In this document: one piece after another, positions 1 to 12,170 of the stretch
Layout: each line of letters begins with the position of its first letter
Numbering within the stretch: position 1 is the first letter of the stretch
Source: Microplitis mediator
Taxonomy: Eukaryota > Arthropoda > Insecta > Hymenoptera > Braconidae
Assembly (NCBI RefSeq): GCF_029852145.1
Contig: NC_079970.1
Location: 10,597,662 to 10,661,661, forward strand
Reading direction: 5' to 3'
DNA length: 64,000 bases
The notes under the pieces: generated by a model
Told to the model about the DNA's origin: nothing
What the model saw: the letters and a program-made list of their open reading frames with translations, nothing else
Databases searched by the model: none
Position numbers and translations under genes: made by a program

Positions 1-734
1 CTATTTTAGTCTAGTCGAGAAGTTGAGTTCCTGCGAAAAATAGTTACAGGTCTCCTAAAAATATAGTTGATGGCTTAAACGATCTGGAATGGCGTCTAGA
101 AAAAGACGTTTTTTGGATTTTTTTTGGAAAAATAAAATTACAATTGTTATGAACAAAAAACCGTTCAAAAAACTAGCCGTCCAGCTTTTTGGAAAAATCT
201 CAAAAAGTGTAAGTGATAGCTCAAATATTAGAAAAGTTTCTGAAAGAGCAGAAAATTTTAGTAAAAAAGTTCTCGACTCCCCGAATTGTAGCTCCAATAT
301 TTATAATTTTAATTTAACGTTGAAAATTAGCTTTTGCGCGGCAGTTTCGGCATGCGCGCGCCGCCACTCTAGTGAGCGCAGTTTTTAAATAATTTTTTTT
401 GCAATTAAATATCAATTAAAAAATTTGAAAACATTTTGGTGTCATCTAGACACTTCAAAGAATATAATTTCGCGGTAATAAAAGTTGCATCACCATTTTT
501 CAAAAAGTTATTCAATTGTTAATCAACATTTTTTTTACGGGTTTGTGTTGTCATAAAAGGCGGCATAAAAGTTTAAATAATTAATCTATAAATTTTTTGT
601 TTCTTGGAGCCCTTTTTATAAACATACTCAAATAGATGACAGTATGAAAGTTTATACAATATTTTGATTTCATTAATTCTTAATTTTTGAACTACCCAAA
701 AAAATTAAAAATTAAAATAATGTATGTTAAATAA
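1..734. other. AT-rich stretch, no gene recognised
   Basis: No exon with splice sites and no recognisable protein. Short open frames on both strands near 55-390 overlap each other and resemble nothing known. A short GC-rich patch at about 335-380 has several GCGCG steps. Confidence 0.5.
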
Positions 735-965
735 TTTTTTTTTAAATTTTAAGCTATTACTGATTTCATGTTCTTGTTAGGCATTATATGATTACTTTTC
801 AAATTTTTTCTTGCCATTTGTTTATAAATTTTTTATAAACAAATGGATTAATTAAATATTTTTGAAAAATTTTTTTTCAACATATTGTTAGCGTAAGGAA
901 ATAATGATTTCAAAAAACAAAATTTTCTTAAAAACTATATCTTATTGTTTATAATTGTTTTTTCT

Positions 966-1048
966 CCTCGACGGGCGGAAAGCGTCAACTTTCGTCCCGC
1001 TGTGCAAAACGAAGTTGCCGCTTTCCGCCTCCGTCGAGGAGAAAAATA
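966..1048. repeat. GC-rich hairpin
   Basis: An inverted repeat runs from CTCCTCGACGGGCGGAAAGC to GCTTTCCGCCTCCGTCGAGG, with an internal smaller stem (CAACTTTCGT / ACGAAGTTG). It is much more GC-rich than its surroundings and sits inside the 735-1795 element. It is probably a remnant of a small foldback MITE. Confidence 0.7.
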
Positions 1049-1049
1049 G

Positions 1050-1165
1050 CATACACTCCTCGGGAAGTAAAGTAAGAAATGTCTCAGATCACATGTTTGT
1101 TGACCTCGGCCAACAATTACATGTGATCTGAGACATTTCTTACTTTACTTCCCTCAGTGTGTAAT
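1050..1165. repeat. Long perfect hairpin
   Basis: A stem of about 33 bp (GAAGTAAAGTAAGAAATG... pairing with ...CATTTCTTACTTTACTTC) has a short loop containing GACCTCGGCC. Pairing continues imperfectly outward to AAATAG/CTATTT. One arm of the same sequence, degraded, is present at about 22404-22500. Confidence 0.8.
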
Positions 1166-1861
1166 ATACTATTTTCATCAAGGAATCGTTTTTTTTTAAA
1201 TCATAATTTGCATTTCTAAATATAATGACAACAATAAAATTTTTTTTGTCAACAATTTATTCATTTGTTTGTTTGATAATTTTTTTTTTATTTTAATTTT
1301 TTTCTAGAACATAAAAAAATTACAAAAACAGCAACCTGCAACAATATGGCAAATAAAAATTTTTTCAATTTTTTAAAAAACATCTGGATTTTGGAGTACG
1401 ACAAAGTCCAAGCACTGACTCAATTTGTCAACAAACAAATTGCTGTAACTTTGCAACTATTGCAGATACAGTTTTCGACCTTCCAGTCGTTTTTATACAA
1501 TATGAGTTAAGCTTTCTTATAAATTTTAAACCTAACGTTTATCTGTTTTAGTTCTCTAACAACACGCATTTATTTATAAAAATTATAAATGCATTTTTAA
1601 GAAAAATTTTTTTTTTTTTTAATTATTTCCTTACGCTAACAATATGGTGAACAAAAATTTTCCAAAAATATTTAATTAATCCATTTGTTTATAAAAAGAT
1701 TATAAAGTTTATAAAATGGCATGAAAAATTTGAAAAGTAATCATATAATGCCTAACAAGAATATAAAATCAGTAATAGCTTAAAATTAAAAAAAACACTT
1801 GAGAATACAAAATAATAATGCTCACTATACGTATCATTAGAGCACGACTGATATACTATTA

Positions 1862-3612
1862 GTCCAGTCGATGCGCACGAAAAAATGGTCAAAGATCATT
1901 TTTTCGGTGGGTAAAGATCGATTTTGAAAAATTTTTTTTTCAAAATACTAGAAAAAATATAAGGAAAAAAGTTACCATAAATTTGGAGGGTGATCTTTTT
2001 TTTTTTATAAAAAATTAGATGTAAAATGAAATATCTCTAAAAGTATTGAGAAGTTATCGAGACAAACTGGTATCATTGTTTTTGGGATTTAATAACGAAC
2101 AAAATGAATTTTGAACGAAGTCTCTACGACGAATAGTTGCTGAGATAAAAATTATTAAAGCGCGAAAAACGAAAAAGCACGTCATTTCGTCCGCGCACGG
2201 ATAAACAAAAGAGTGTAACTCGGCAGCAAATCGATATTTTTACAATTTTTTTTTCTCATAATAAATCATAGATCAACCATAAAAAAATTTGGTAACTTCC
2301 AAAAAAATTTTTTCGAATTTTAAATTTAAAAAAAGTAAAAATCACTTTTTGTTAAATAAAAAATAGAAAAAAAAGAAAAATAAATAAAATGACCTAATGG
2401 ATAATTTTGTTTGAACCATTACCCAAATAATTACGGGTAATGACAGTTAAAAAAAATTTTTTTTTCATAAAAAAACCCGTTTTAAAAATTTTTGAAATTT
2501 ATCAACAATTAAAAAAAAAAAAAAATATTTTTTTTGATACGACAGAAATTCATCTCGCGAAATTCTGAATCGAATGGTATATACGAATTTTTGTCGATTT
2601 TTTGAAATTTTTCCTTTATAATTTTCAATATAAGGACTTAGAAAAATTTCTTGCTACGGGACTTTAAAAAAATAGGACTTCGGATATCTTCGGGAATTGC
2701 TAGAGACAGAAAGTAGGCATAAGACGTAGTGTCGTTTTCTAACGGATAATGACTACTTTCTCTCTCTGGCAATTCCCGAAGATATCCGAAGTCCTATTTT
2801 TTTAAAGTCCCGTAGCAAGAAATTTTTCTAAGTCCTTATATTGAAAATTATAAAGGAAAAATTTCAAAAAATCGACAAAAATTCGTATATACCATTCGAT
2901 TCAGAATTTCGCGAGATGAATTTCTGTCGTATCAAAAAAAATATTTTTTTTTTTTTTAATTGTTGATAAATTTCAAAAATTTTTAAAACGGGTTTTTTTA
3001 TGAAAAAAAAATTTTTTTTAACTGTCATTACCCGTAATTATTTGGGTAATGGTTCAAACAAAATTATCCATTAGGTCATTTTATTTATTTTTCTTTTTTT
3101 CTATTTTTTATTTAACAAAAAGTGATTTTTACTTTTTTTAAATTTAAAATTCGAAAAAATTTTTTTGGAAGTTACCAAATTTTTTTATGGTTGATATATG
3201 ATTTACTAAGAGAATAATGAAAAAAAATTGTTAAAATATCGATTTGCTGCCGAGTTACACTCTTTTGTTTATCCGCGCGCGAACGAAATGACGCGCTTTT
3301 TCGTTTTTCGCGCTTTAATAATTTTTATCTCAGCAACTATTCGTCGTAGAGATTTCGTTCAAAATTCATTTTGTTCGTTATTAAATCCCAAAAACAATGA
3401 TACCAGTTTGTCTCGATAACTTCTCAATACTTTTAGAGATATTTCATTTTACATCTAATTTTTTATAAAAAAAAAAAAGATCACCCTCCAAATTTATGGT
3501 AACTTTTTTCCTTATATTTTTTCTAGTATTTTGAAAAAAAAATTTTTTAAAATCGATCTTTACCCACCGAAAAAATGATCTTTGACCATTTTTTCGTGCG
3601 CATCGACTGGAC
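1862..3612. mobile_element. 1.75-kb near-perfect palindromic (foldback) element
   Basis: The sequence from GTCCAGTCGATGCGCACG (left end) is repeated as its reverse complement to the right end CGTGCGCATCGACTGGAC. The symmetry centre is near 2735. Each arm is about 870 bp with few mismatches. It is flanked by TA at 1860-1861 and 3613-3614, consistent with a TA target duplication as in Tc1/mariner-type elements. There is no transposase frame; short open frames in the arms are mirror images of each other. Confidence 0.85.
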
Positions 3613-3644
3613 TATATATATATATTTATCATTTAAAGACGCCG

Positions 3645-4206
3645 TAGAGTATATATTATATACCTATATATATTATATATATATATTGTAACGAATGTGA
3701 AACTGATCTTTTAAATATTTGAATAGCTAGAAAACAAATGCCTTCTTCTCTTGTTTTATAGATACGCGACAAAAGTCAGTCAGTCTTATATTGACAGCTA
3801 AACAGCAAACATTGTATCTCAATAAACTATATTGCTCTCTCTTGCTTTCTTTACTGCTGTTAATTGTGGTGTTGTTATTTATAATTTAAGTGTGTTATCA
3901 TTATAGTGTATAAGTGATATTAATTTAAGATACCAATCACTACAATATATATAGGTATATTGTATACATACAATGCATTCGTACGGTGCCCCGTAGGATA
4001 CCCTATACTATGGAGACTATATATACGTATATAGTCTCCATACCCTATACACTCACATCGTAAAGTAAATATTATACACCTATATATATTATATATGTAT
4101 ATATAGGTATATTGTATACATACAATGCATTCGTACGCTGCTTCGTAGGATACCCTATACTATGGAGACTATATACATATATAGTCTCCATACCCTATAC
4201 ACTCAC
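3645..4206. repeat. Tandem duplicate of a palindrome-rich unit
   Basis: A unit containing CCTATATATATTATATAT, TATTGTATACATACAATG, CATTCGTACG, GTAGGATACCCTATAC and the self-complementary pair ATGGAGACTATATA / TATATAGTCTCCAT occurs twice. The first copy (about 3645-4058) is split by a solo LTR. The second (about 4059-4206) is uninterrupted. Confidence 0.8.
3687..3944. mobile_element. Solo LTR, 258 bp, TGTAACG...CACTACA
   Basis: The insert begins TGTAACGAATG and ends ATCACTACA (TG...CA). It contains CAATAAACTA, a polyadenylation-like signal. It interrupts the first tandem unit in an ATATAT run, while the second unit at about 4071-4140 shows the same sequence without the insert. No internal retroelement region remains. 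The LTR class is not known; TGTAAC starts are common in Ty3-type LTRs. Confidence 0.75.
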
Positions 4207-4340
4207 GCCTGAAAAGTGAAAGTTGTAACGCGAATAGTCGTAACAAGGTCATTCGTTGAACGTATTTTACTCCTCATATTTTTTCCATACCGGGCTCCTT
4301 ATATGAAAATCGATTCTTAAGGAGTAAACTCCAAAAAAAT

Positions 4341-5410
4341 ATACATTGTTTGATACGACAGAAATTCATCTCGCGAAATTCTGAATCGAATGGTATATAC
4401 GAATTTTTGTCGATTTTTTTAAATTTTTCCTTTATAATTTTCAATATAAGGACATAAAAAAATTTCTTGCTACCGGACTTAGAAAAAATTGGACTTCGGA
4501 TATCTTCGGGAATTGCTAGAGAGAGAAAGTAGGCATAAGACGTAGTGTCTTTTTCTAACGAATAACGATTACTTTCTCTAGCAATTCCCGAAGATATCCG
4601 AAGACCAATTTTTTCAAAGTCCGGTAGCAAGAAATTTTTTTAAGTCCTTATATTGAAAATTATAAAGGAAAAATTTCAAAAAATCGACAAAAATTCGTAT
4701 ATACCATTCGATTCAGAATTTCGCGAGATGAATTTCTGTCGTATCAAAAAATATATGTATATGTTTTTTTTAATTGTTGATACATTTCCAAAATTTTCGA
4801 AACGGGTTTTTTCATGAAAAAAAATTTTTTTTTATCTGTCATTACCCGTAATGGTTCAAACAAAATTATCCATTAGGTCATTTTATTTATTTTTCATTTT
4901 TTCTATTTTTTATTTAACAAAAAGTGATTTTTACTTTTTTTAAATTTAAAATTCGAAAAAATTTTTTTGGAAGTTACCAAATTTTTTTATGGTTGATATA
5001 TGATTTACTAAGAGTATAAAAAAAAATTGTAAAAATATCGATTTGCTGTCGAGTTACACTCTTTTGTTTATCCGCGCGCGGACGAAATGACGTGCTTTTT
5101 CGTTTTTCGCGCTTTAATAATTTTTATCTCAGCAACTATTCGTCGTAGAGACTTCGTTCGAAATTCATTTTGTTCGTTATTAAATCCCAAAAACAATGAT
5201 ACTAGTTTGTCTCGATAACTTCTCAATACTTTCAGAGATATTTCATTTTACATCTAATTTTTGTATAAAAAAAAATGATCCACCTCCAAATTTATGGTAA
5301 CTTTTTTCCTTATATTTTTTCTAGTATTTTAAAGAAAAAATTTTTCAAAATCGATCTTTACCCACCGAAAAAATGATCTTTGACCATTTTTTCGTGCGCA
5401 TCGACTGGAT
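4341..5410. mobile_element. Truncated copy of the 1862-3612 palindrome
   Basis: The right arm (about 4545-5410) matches the right arm of the upstream palindrome up to CATCGACTGGAT, followed by TA. The left arm is cut off, starting only at TTTGATACGACAG (about 4349). The centre is again GGGAATTGCTAGAGA...CTAGCAATTCCCGAAG. Confidence 0.85.
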
Positions 5411-5412
5411 TA

Positions 5413-5895
5413 TAAGCCAAACACATGCAAGTGAAATTTTCCTTTTTGATATTTTATTTATATTAAGAAATTTCCGTTTTTAAGGTTGGGCCGTGGTAAA
5501 TTGATAAACATAATTTTATTTTTCTAATAACGTCAGAGACAAAAGTTAAAATTGAAGAAGTTTATCAAAAAGAACATATTATAAACTATTGCAGAAGCTA
5601 AAAATGATTTAATTTTAAAATTTCTCTAAAAACTTCTCAAAAAATTTATAAGAAAATAAAATTCTGAAAGTGAATAAAAAAAGAAATCAACTCATTATTA
5701 TTAAATTTTTAGAAGTTTTAGAAGTTGGTAACAAAATTTTCTGTAGTTATCCAATACTAACGTGTTGGGTCTGATCGTATTAAAACGGATTGAAAAACGG
5801 AGATTTCAAAAACTGCATTGAATCGTGTTAAAGCGGATAGGATGTTGAATCCGACTCAATCCGATCCCGTTTGCTGGGAGGCTATGCATGGTCAA
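5413..5895. other. No gene; one MITE-end fragment
   Basis: About 480 bp without a coding signal. TTAAGGTTGGGCCGT near 5480 matches the terminus of the TTAA-target MITE family seen intact at 61346-61546, 61780-61980 and 42501-42683, but no opposite end is seen. Confidence 0.5.
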
Positions 5896-7709
5896 CCTGA
5901 TGAAAAAAGATTTTATACAATTGTATAAAATTATATATAAATGAGATAGAAAAAATGGCCCGATCCAATTGTATACAATAGTACATAATTATATCTAATT
6001 GTATACAATCATATACAACCGTATACAAATATATACATTTGTATATAATCACATAATGTTTTCGTGTATATTATGTATAATTATATGCAATTATATATAA
6101 TTATCTATAATTATATACAATTCTATATACACTTATCCAAAAAATTAAAGGAACAAGAAAATTTTATAAATTTTTTAGTGATTTTTGGAAGGCTGTATTT
6201 TCGTGAAAAATGATCGCATCGAAAAAATAAAAAAGCAAATTGAAGCTCGAAATCTCTAGTTTGAAGATCTTCCAGCAAAATATTTTTTTGAGCCACGGTT
6301 TTTGCGGAATCATAAGAAAAAAGTCGAGACAAAATTTTTCTAAATTTTTTGGTTTTGTTTTTTAGGTCTACGGGGCCGGGAAAAATTTTTTCAAAAAAAC
6401 GAATTCATGGCTCGTTTAGGAAATTTATTCAGCTACAATTTTCCTTTTTTTAGTTTCTCTGTACGACAATTTGCTGCTGAGATATCAGCCTTTAAATGAA
6501 AAAGGAGCCTTTTGTCTTTGATTATTGATATCTCAGCAAGTAATGGTCACACAGTAATTTAAAGGGCAGTTTAATAAACTTGAATAAATCCTCTACAAGC
6601 TCCATTTTCGATTTTTTCAAAAAAAAATTTTTTTTCATCCTTGATATCAATTTGAAAAACCCACAAAAAATGGCCATTTTCAGGTTTTTTAGTCAACTCA
6701 TCGCTACTCTGCAAATATTGATGAAAAAAATAATGTTGCCAGGTAATTTTACAGCTTAATGTACCCCCAAACACCCTGGAAATTTTCAGATTGATCCATT
6801 GAACCGTTTGTCCGGTCCGATTGCTCAAAGTTTTGCAAAACAATTAAAGGAACAAGTTTGGTTCCTTAAATTGTGTAATCATTACCAAAGTGAAAAAATT
6901 AATTTTTTTCGGATTTTCTTTCATTTTTGCGTTAGTTATTCAGTAAATGTAAGGTAAAGAGGAAAAAAAAAATTTTTCCAAAAAACGAGACCAAACAAGA
7001 ATTTTTTTACATTTTTTTTTTTACGTTTCATTCGGGGGGTTATTTTTTTTTTTCGTTTTCCGGAAAAAAATTTTTTTTTGAAAAAATCGAAAATGGAGCT
7101 TGTAGAGGATTTATTCAAGTTTATTAAACTGCCCTTTAAATTACTGTGTGACCATTACTTGCTGAGATATCAATAATCAAAGACAAAAGGCTCCTTTTTC
7201 ATTTAAAGGCTGATATCTCAGCAGCAAATTGTCGTACAGAGAAACTAAAAAAAGGAAAATTGTAGCTGAATAAATTTCCTAAACGAGCCATGAATTCGTT
7301 TTTTTGAAAAAATTTTTCCCGGCCCCGTAGACCTAAAAAATAAAACCAAAAAATTTAGAAAAATTTTGTCTCGACTTTTTTCTTATGATTCCGCAAAAAC
7401 CGTGGCTCAAAAAAATATTTTGCTGGAAGATCTTCAAACTAGAGATTTCGAGCTTCAATTTGCTTTTTTATTTTTTCGATGCGATCATTTTTCACGAAAA
7501 TACAGCCTTCCAAAAATCACTAAAAAATTTATAAAATTTTCTTGTTCCTTTAATTTTTTGGATAAGTGTAGTTGTATACAAATATATACATTTGTATATA
7601 ATTACATACTGTATTCGTATAGATTATATATAATTATATACATTTCTATATAATTGTAGATAATTCATATATAACTGTATACAGTTACATAAAATCTTTT
7701 TTCATCGGG
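5896..7709. mobile_element. CCCGATGAAAAAAG MITE, interrupted
   Basis: The left end CCTGATGAAAAAAGATTTTA and right end TAAAATCTTTTTTCATCGGG are inverted repeats. The interior is iterations of TATACAATTG/TATATAATTA. The same family is intact at 46386-46773. The Tc1-like element at 6130-7568 has inserted into it. Confidence 0.75.
6130..7568. mobile_element. Non-autonomous palindromic Tc1/mariner-like element
   Basis: The termini are CACTTATCCAAAAAATTAA and its complement, flanked by TA at 6128-6129 and 7569-7570. The CACT...AATTAAAGGAACA end is the style of Tc1-like elements. Arms of about 470 bp are inverted copies; the centre (about 6600-7090) is less symmetric. It has no DDE transposase. Mirror-image short open frames near 6123-6332 and 7366-7653 are consequences of the palindrome. 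Partial relatives lie at 25260-25485 and 48774-49641. Confidence 0.85.
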
Positions 7710-8016
7710 AACCTTAATCTTTCACGGTTATATGCAAATAGTGAAAAATATTTATGAATATTCAGGCTTGATCAAACATGACTAAGCATACTCGTTCATA
7801 TTTATAAATGAAAGTTAGCCATTAATAGAAACTGTTAGATTAATTATAATTATTGTTTTCTTTTTATTTTATTATTTATTTAATTTAGATTAATTTCCCG
7901 GGAAAAAATCAGCATGCATGATTCAGGCAAGACTAAGCATGTTCAAGCATGGATCATGCATGAATCATGCACGGTCAATTCTAAAGTATTATTATCTTTT
8001 TCTTTAGAGGAGGAAG
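7710..8016. other. Intervening sequence with CATG words
   Basis: No gene. GCATGCATGATTCAGGC, GGATCATGCATGAATCATGC and the similar CAGGCTTGATCAAACATGAC suggest a short decayed inverted-repeat element at about 7765-7975. Confidence 0.4.
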
Positions 8017-8559
8017 TAGGGCTTCACTCGAGCCGAGACAAGACAAGATTGGGAAAGTCTTGTCTTGATCTCGAAAGCTTTGATCTCGTCTTGATCTTGA
8101 CTTCAAAATGTAAGTCTTGCATCGATCTCGAAAAATAAGTTATTAATAATATTGTCTTGTATTGTCTTGTCAAGATCTCGTCTTGGTCTTGAATAACCTG
8201 AAATTTTCTTAATATCAGTCATAATACATCACATAGTTGAGTACTTTTTTTTTCAATAAAGGAAAAATTTATTATTTTTTAAATCTTATATAAATATACT
8301 TGATCGTTTTAAGTACTTCTAAAATGTTTTAACTTTTTAACCTAATAAACATTTTTATAATTAATAAACTATATAAAAATTACTTAGGGTTAGATTATAA
8401 ATAATTAATTCTTTCCATACAGAGTAAAACATTGTCGTAAACAATTTATTAACATACAAATTCTGAAAACGAATGAATAAATGAAACAGCTTATTAACAT
8501 CCTATAATAGTAAATAAACTTTAAAAATACTGATCACAGAGTTTAAAAGTTTATTGTTC

Positions 8560-8864
8560 TTAATTGTCACTTTGAAATGTAATACTTTTAATTTTATTTT
8601 TTAAGCTAGATCTAAGCCATGAATTTAAACATAGCAATACCTGAGCTGACTCATTATTTAGGGAGTTTCTGCTTTTTGTTATAGTCAAATTGGCTTGTGA
8701 AAAAAACCTTTCACACGGGACTGACGTTGCCATTATGGAAAAATATCTTTTGCCATTTTAGCTAACGAAGGAAAAGTTTTATCCCAAATTTTCCACCAAT
8801 CCAATATTTTGGTGTCTCTACTCATTAATGGTAAACTTAGATACTCCATCAACTCACTATCCCA
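8560..8864 (-). pseudogene. hAT transposase, C-terminal dimerisation part
   Basis: Translating the minus strand from 8864 to the TAA at 8562-8560 gives the hallmark hAT C-terminal region: LDWWK, then FPSLAKMAKRYFSIMATSV, PCERFFSQ and SRNSLN. In active hAT elements this segment mediates transposase dimerisation. It is in frame with the part beyond the 6-kb insert: the 8-bp target duplication CTATCCCA codes (minus strand) for part of the W-D-S at the break. It is the 3' end of the gene at 14883-16009. It cannot be expressed as one protein because of the insertion. Confidence 0.88.
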
Positions 8865-9239
8865 CAGGGTTGGGCAAAGATAGTATTTTCATCACTATTT
8901 TTCGTTTAAATAATTAATTTTTCAATTAATTAATAATTTATTAAAATTATTACGAATTTTTTCAAATAATTTCATACAGATATCTGATGATTATTCAATT
9001 GACAAGCAATTAGATAATGTTTTTTCAATAATTTTAATTTTCTTGAAAATTAGGATCAAATTCCCTTCAATTATTTATTTTCAAAAAATTAAAAATTATT
9101 TGTTTCTAATTACTAATTACTTCAAAAATTAGGAAATCGTTTAATTTTAATTATTAATTTAAAAATAGTTAGCATATTTCTGTGTCTAAATATCAATTAA
9201 TCAAATAATCAGGAAATAATTGTTCTCTAATTATTGATG

Positions 9240-9375
9240 TTTAAAATAATTAGAAGATATTTTTTCTCTAATTACTGATTTTCAGAATATTTAGAAGATA
9301 TTTTTTCTCTAATTACTGATTTCCAGAATAATTAGAAGACATTTTTTCTCTAATTACTGATTTCCAGAATAATTA
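9240..9375. repeat. Tandem repeat, about 46-bp unit
   Basis: About three units of the pattern AATTAGAAGATATTTTTTCT followed by CTAATTACTGATTTCCAGAAT lie in the left subterminal zone of the non-autonomous hAT. Confidence 0.8.
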
Positions 9376-10139
9376 CACCGTAAAAAATTTTCCGAGTGAG
9401 TTACGGAGTGATTTGGGAATGAATACAAAAGACATATTATTCAGTTAATTGACTTCCCTTAGTAGTGAAATTCACTCCGAAGGGAAGTTTCTAAATAATC
9501 GTCAAGGAAAAAACCTCACGCAATAGATTTTTTAAAATAATTCCCATAGAAATTGAGAAGTTTTGCGAAGTTATCGTCGATCAGTGCTAGAAAGTTCACA
9601 TTCACTTTGAAAATCAATAACTCGGAAAAAAATAATCATACAGAGAACTCATGTTGAGTTTTAAAAGCTTCAAAAAATTCTTTATAAGCTCTTAGAGATT
9701 AGTGATTTTTTAAAAACGATTAAAAATTACCAGAATCAATTCTCATCTAGAATATTATATTCTTTAACTATTTCAATAATTATTTCTATTTATTTTGATA
9801 AGAAGGCTGTTATTCCATTGAGCAGTTGTTATTTTTTTTCGCATCTTAAGTTACTTTCAACAAATGTTTATTTTTCTTCTGATCATCAAATACTTTTATA
9901 GTAATTTGAAATCAACAATTTTGGCTTGAAATCTTATATTCTCCATTTATTTCACAGAATAATTGCACAATATTTTGTGTACAGATTGAACAGAATAGGA
10001 AACACCAACGCAATATGGAAATTTATTCTTGTAATTAAAGAAGGAAATAATTAATTTCAAGTAGACGATTAATAGTACGTGGAGTAAATTTCAAATCATT
10101 TGAGAAAGTTTATTACTTTTTCAATGCAAAGAAATGTCT

Positions 10140-10560
10140 TATTTTTCAGGAAAACTTTATAGTTAGTCGAAAAAACACTTCTAATTTTTCTGAAAACTTA
10201 ATAATTAGCCGAAAATAAGTTTGATTTGTTCAGAAAAATTAGTAATTAGCTGAAAATAAATTCTAATTTTTTCAGAAAAATTAGTAATTAGATGAAAATA
10301 AATTCTGATTTTTTTAGAAAAATTGGTAATTAGATGAAAATAAATTCTAATTTAAAAAAAAAAATTAGTAATTAGCTGAAAATGAATTCTTTTTTTTTAG
10401 AAAAATTAGTAATTAGATGAAAATGAATTCTAATTTTTTTAGAACAATTATTAATTAGATAAAAATTTTTTCTAATTTTTTAAGAAAAATTAGTAATTAG
10501 CTGAAAATTTTTTCTAATTTTTTAAGAAAAATTATTAATTAGCGAACAAATTTTTCTTAT
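10140..10560. repeat. Tandem repeat, about 45-bp unit, AATTAGTAATTAG
   Basis: Eight or more diverged units have the form AGAAAAATTAGTAATTAG(C/A)TGAAAATAAATTCTAAT. They use the same AATTAG word as the 9240-9375 array, in the same non-autonomous hAT. Confidence 0.8.
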
Positions 10561-11238
10561 TAAAAAAAAATGAAAAATGCTTCGCATGTTTTGTTAAGTG
10601 TTTGGGTATTAAATAATTAGCCGGTACATTTTTCTAATTTTTGTTAGAAATTCAAAATTTTTTTGTCTAATTTCTAAGCTTCGAATGAGTTCGTAGAATC
10701 ATAATTTGGAAGATAAATTTTTTTGTAATTTGTAATAATCTTCAATAAGTTATAAATTTTTTTTTCGATTAATAATATATCTATGTATAAATTTTAATTA
10801 GAGGGCATAGCCGGATTAATATGGGAATTCTGCCCCAATGGCTTTCTTGACTCAAACTTAGGGGGTCGATTTGGAGTCAAATGAAAATAATTCACCTCAA
10901 TTTTTAGCTCTTTAACTCAAACGATATTCGAGAATTTAAAAAAAACCTGTTTTTTCGAAATGATTTTTATTTTTATAGTAAAATTCGGAATTAATCAATG
11001 ATGAATTTTTTCCTAATTCTTACGAGTCCAAAACATGAAAAAATCATATGATCGTGATTCTCAAACGGAAAGCCGATTTTTAACGGAGAAAAGAAAATTA
11101 TAATCTTTTTAGGTAGATTTCTTCAGAAATCGGCCTATTGCAATAGGTCTCATGATCGAATTATCAAAGAATTTTGCCACCATATATCTTATTTTACCTA
11201 GTAGAGTCAAAAAATACCATCCACTCAAAAGTTTATAT

Positions 11239-11249
11239 ATGTATGTATG

Positions 11250-11328
<79 letters not shown>
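11239..11328. repeat. (TATG)n/(TA)n microsatellite
   Basis: A short TATG run is followed by an uninterrupted TA run of about 75 bp. Confidence 0.95.
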
Positions 11329-11329
<1 letters not shown>

Positions 11330-11459
11330 ATAACGCGCCTTGTCATCACGATAGCGCCCGCAATTCTTAACGGATCTTATTGAAATTTTATATACTTATC
11401 TATTGGACGATTACCTTGATCAAGTTCGAAGATAAACCCAATCGGTCGATTAGTTTGGA

Positions 11460-12170
11460 AGTTGTGGGTGTTTGAAATTTTTTCTGATTTTCATGAAAAT
11501 GAATTTTCTGGCTTTATCCTAAAATAACTTTTGAACCGAAAATGATAACTCAATTCTGTACAAAGTATCTCAGAATTTGAACGACTAGCTTTAATTTTCA
11601 CTGTAATACTTGATTTTTCAAAACATCTTTTCCAACAATTTGATGATATCGAAAATTTCACAAAAAATAAAAAAAGCTTATTTTTGCAGCTTACCCTTCT
11701 AATAACTTCGGAATGATATGATATACCTCAATTCCTTGAAATATTCATGTTGTAGCTTTAAATAAGTATCTTATTTGATATAATAATCATAGTTTTTTAT
11801 TATTTATTAAATAATTTTGTGGGTGTTTGAAATTTTTTTTTAATTGTCATGGAAATGAATTTTCTGGCTTTATCGGTAAATAACTTTTGAACCAAAAATG
11901 ATAACTTAATTCTGTAAAAAGTATCTTAAAATCCGCACGATTAGCTTGAATGTTCACTATATTACTTGTTTTTTTAAAGATCTTGACTAACAGTTTGATG
12001 ATTTCGAAAATTTCACAAAAAATAGAAAAAGCTTATTTTTGCAGCTTACCCCTCTAATAACTTCGAAATGATATGGCATACCTCAATTCCTTGAAATTCA
12101 TGTTGTAGCTTTAAATAAGTATCTTATTTGATATAATAATCATCGTTTTTTATTATTTATTAAATAATTT
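11460..12170. repeat. Direct duplication, about 350-bp unit
   Basis: Two adjacent units share GTGGGTGTTTGAAATTTTTT at their starts (about 11466 and 11818), then ATGAATTTTCTGGCTTTATC, AAAAAGCTTATTTTTGCAGC and TAATAATCAT(A/C)GTTTTTTAT. They lie in the left arm of the 10803-14753 palindrome and have no coding content. Confidence 0.75.

Larger units (their letters stand above)
735..1795. mobile_element. Non-autonomous TIR element, about 1.06 kb
   Basis: The left arm (about 735-908) recurs as the reverse complement at about 1618-1795. Both contain the words AAGCTATTACTGAT and GGCATTATATGATTACTTTT, and the inner ends share TTAGCGTAAGGAAATAA. The arms are about 175 bp with a few indels. The interior has no transposase and holds two strong hairpins. 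Target duplication is not clear in the AT-rich flanks. Confidence 0.75.

Noticed and set aside
6123..7653. Two identical open frames in opposite orientation
   Set aside because: They are the mirror arms of a palindromic non-autonomous element, with no start context or family.
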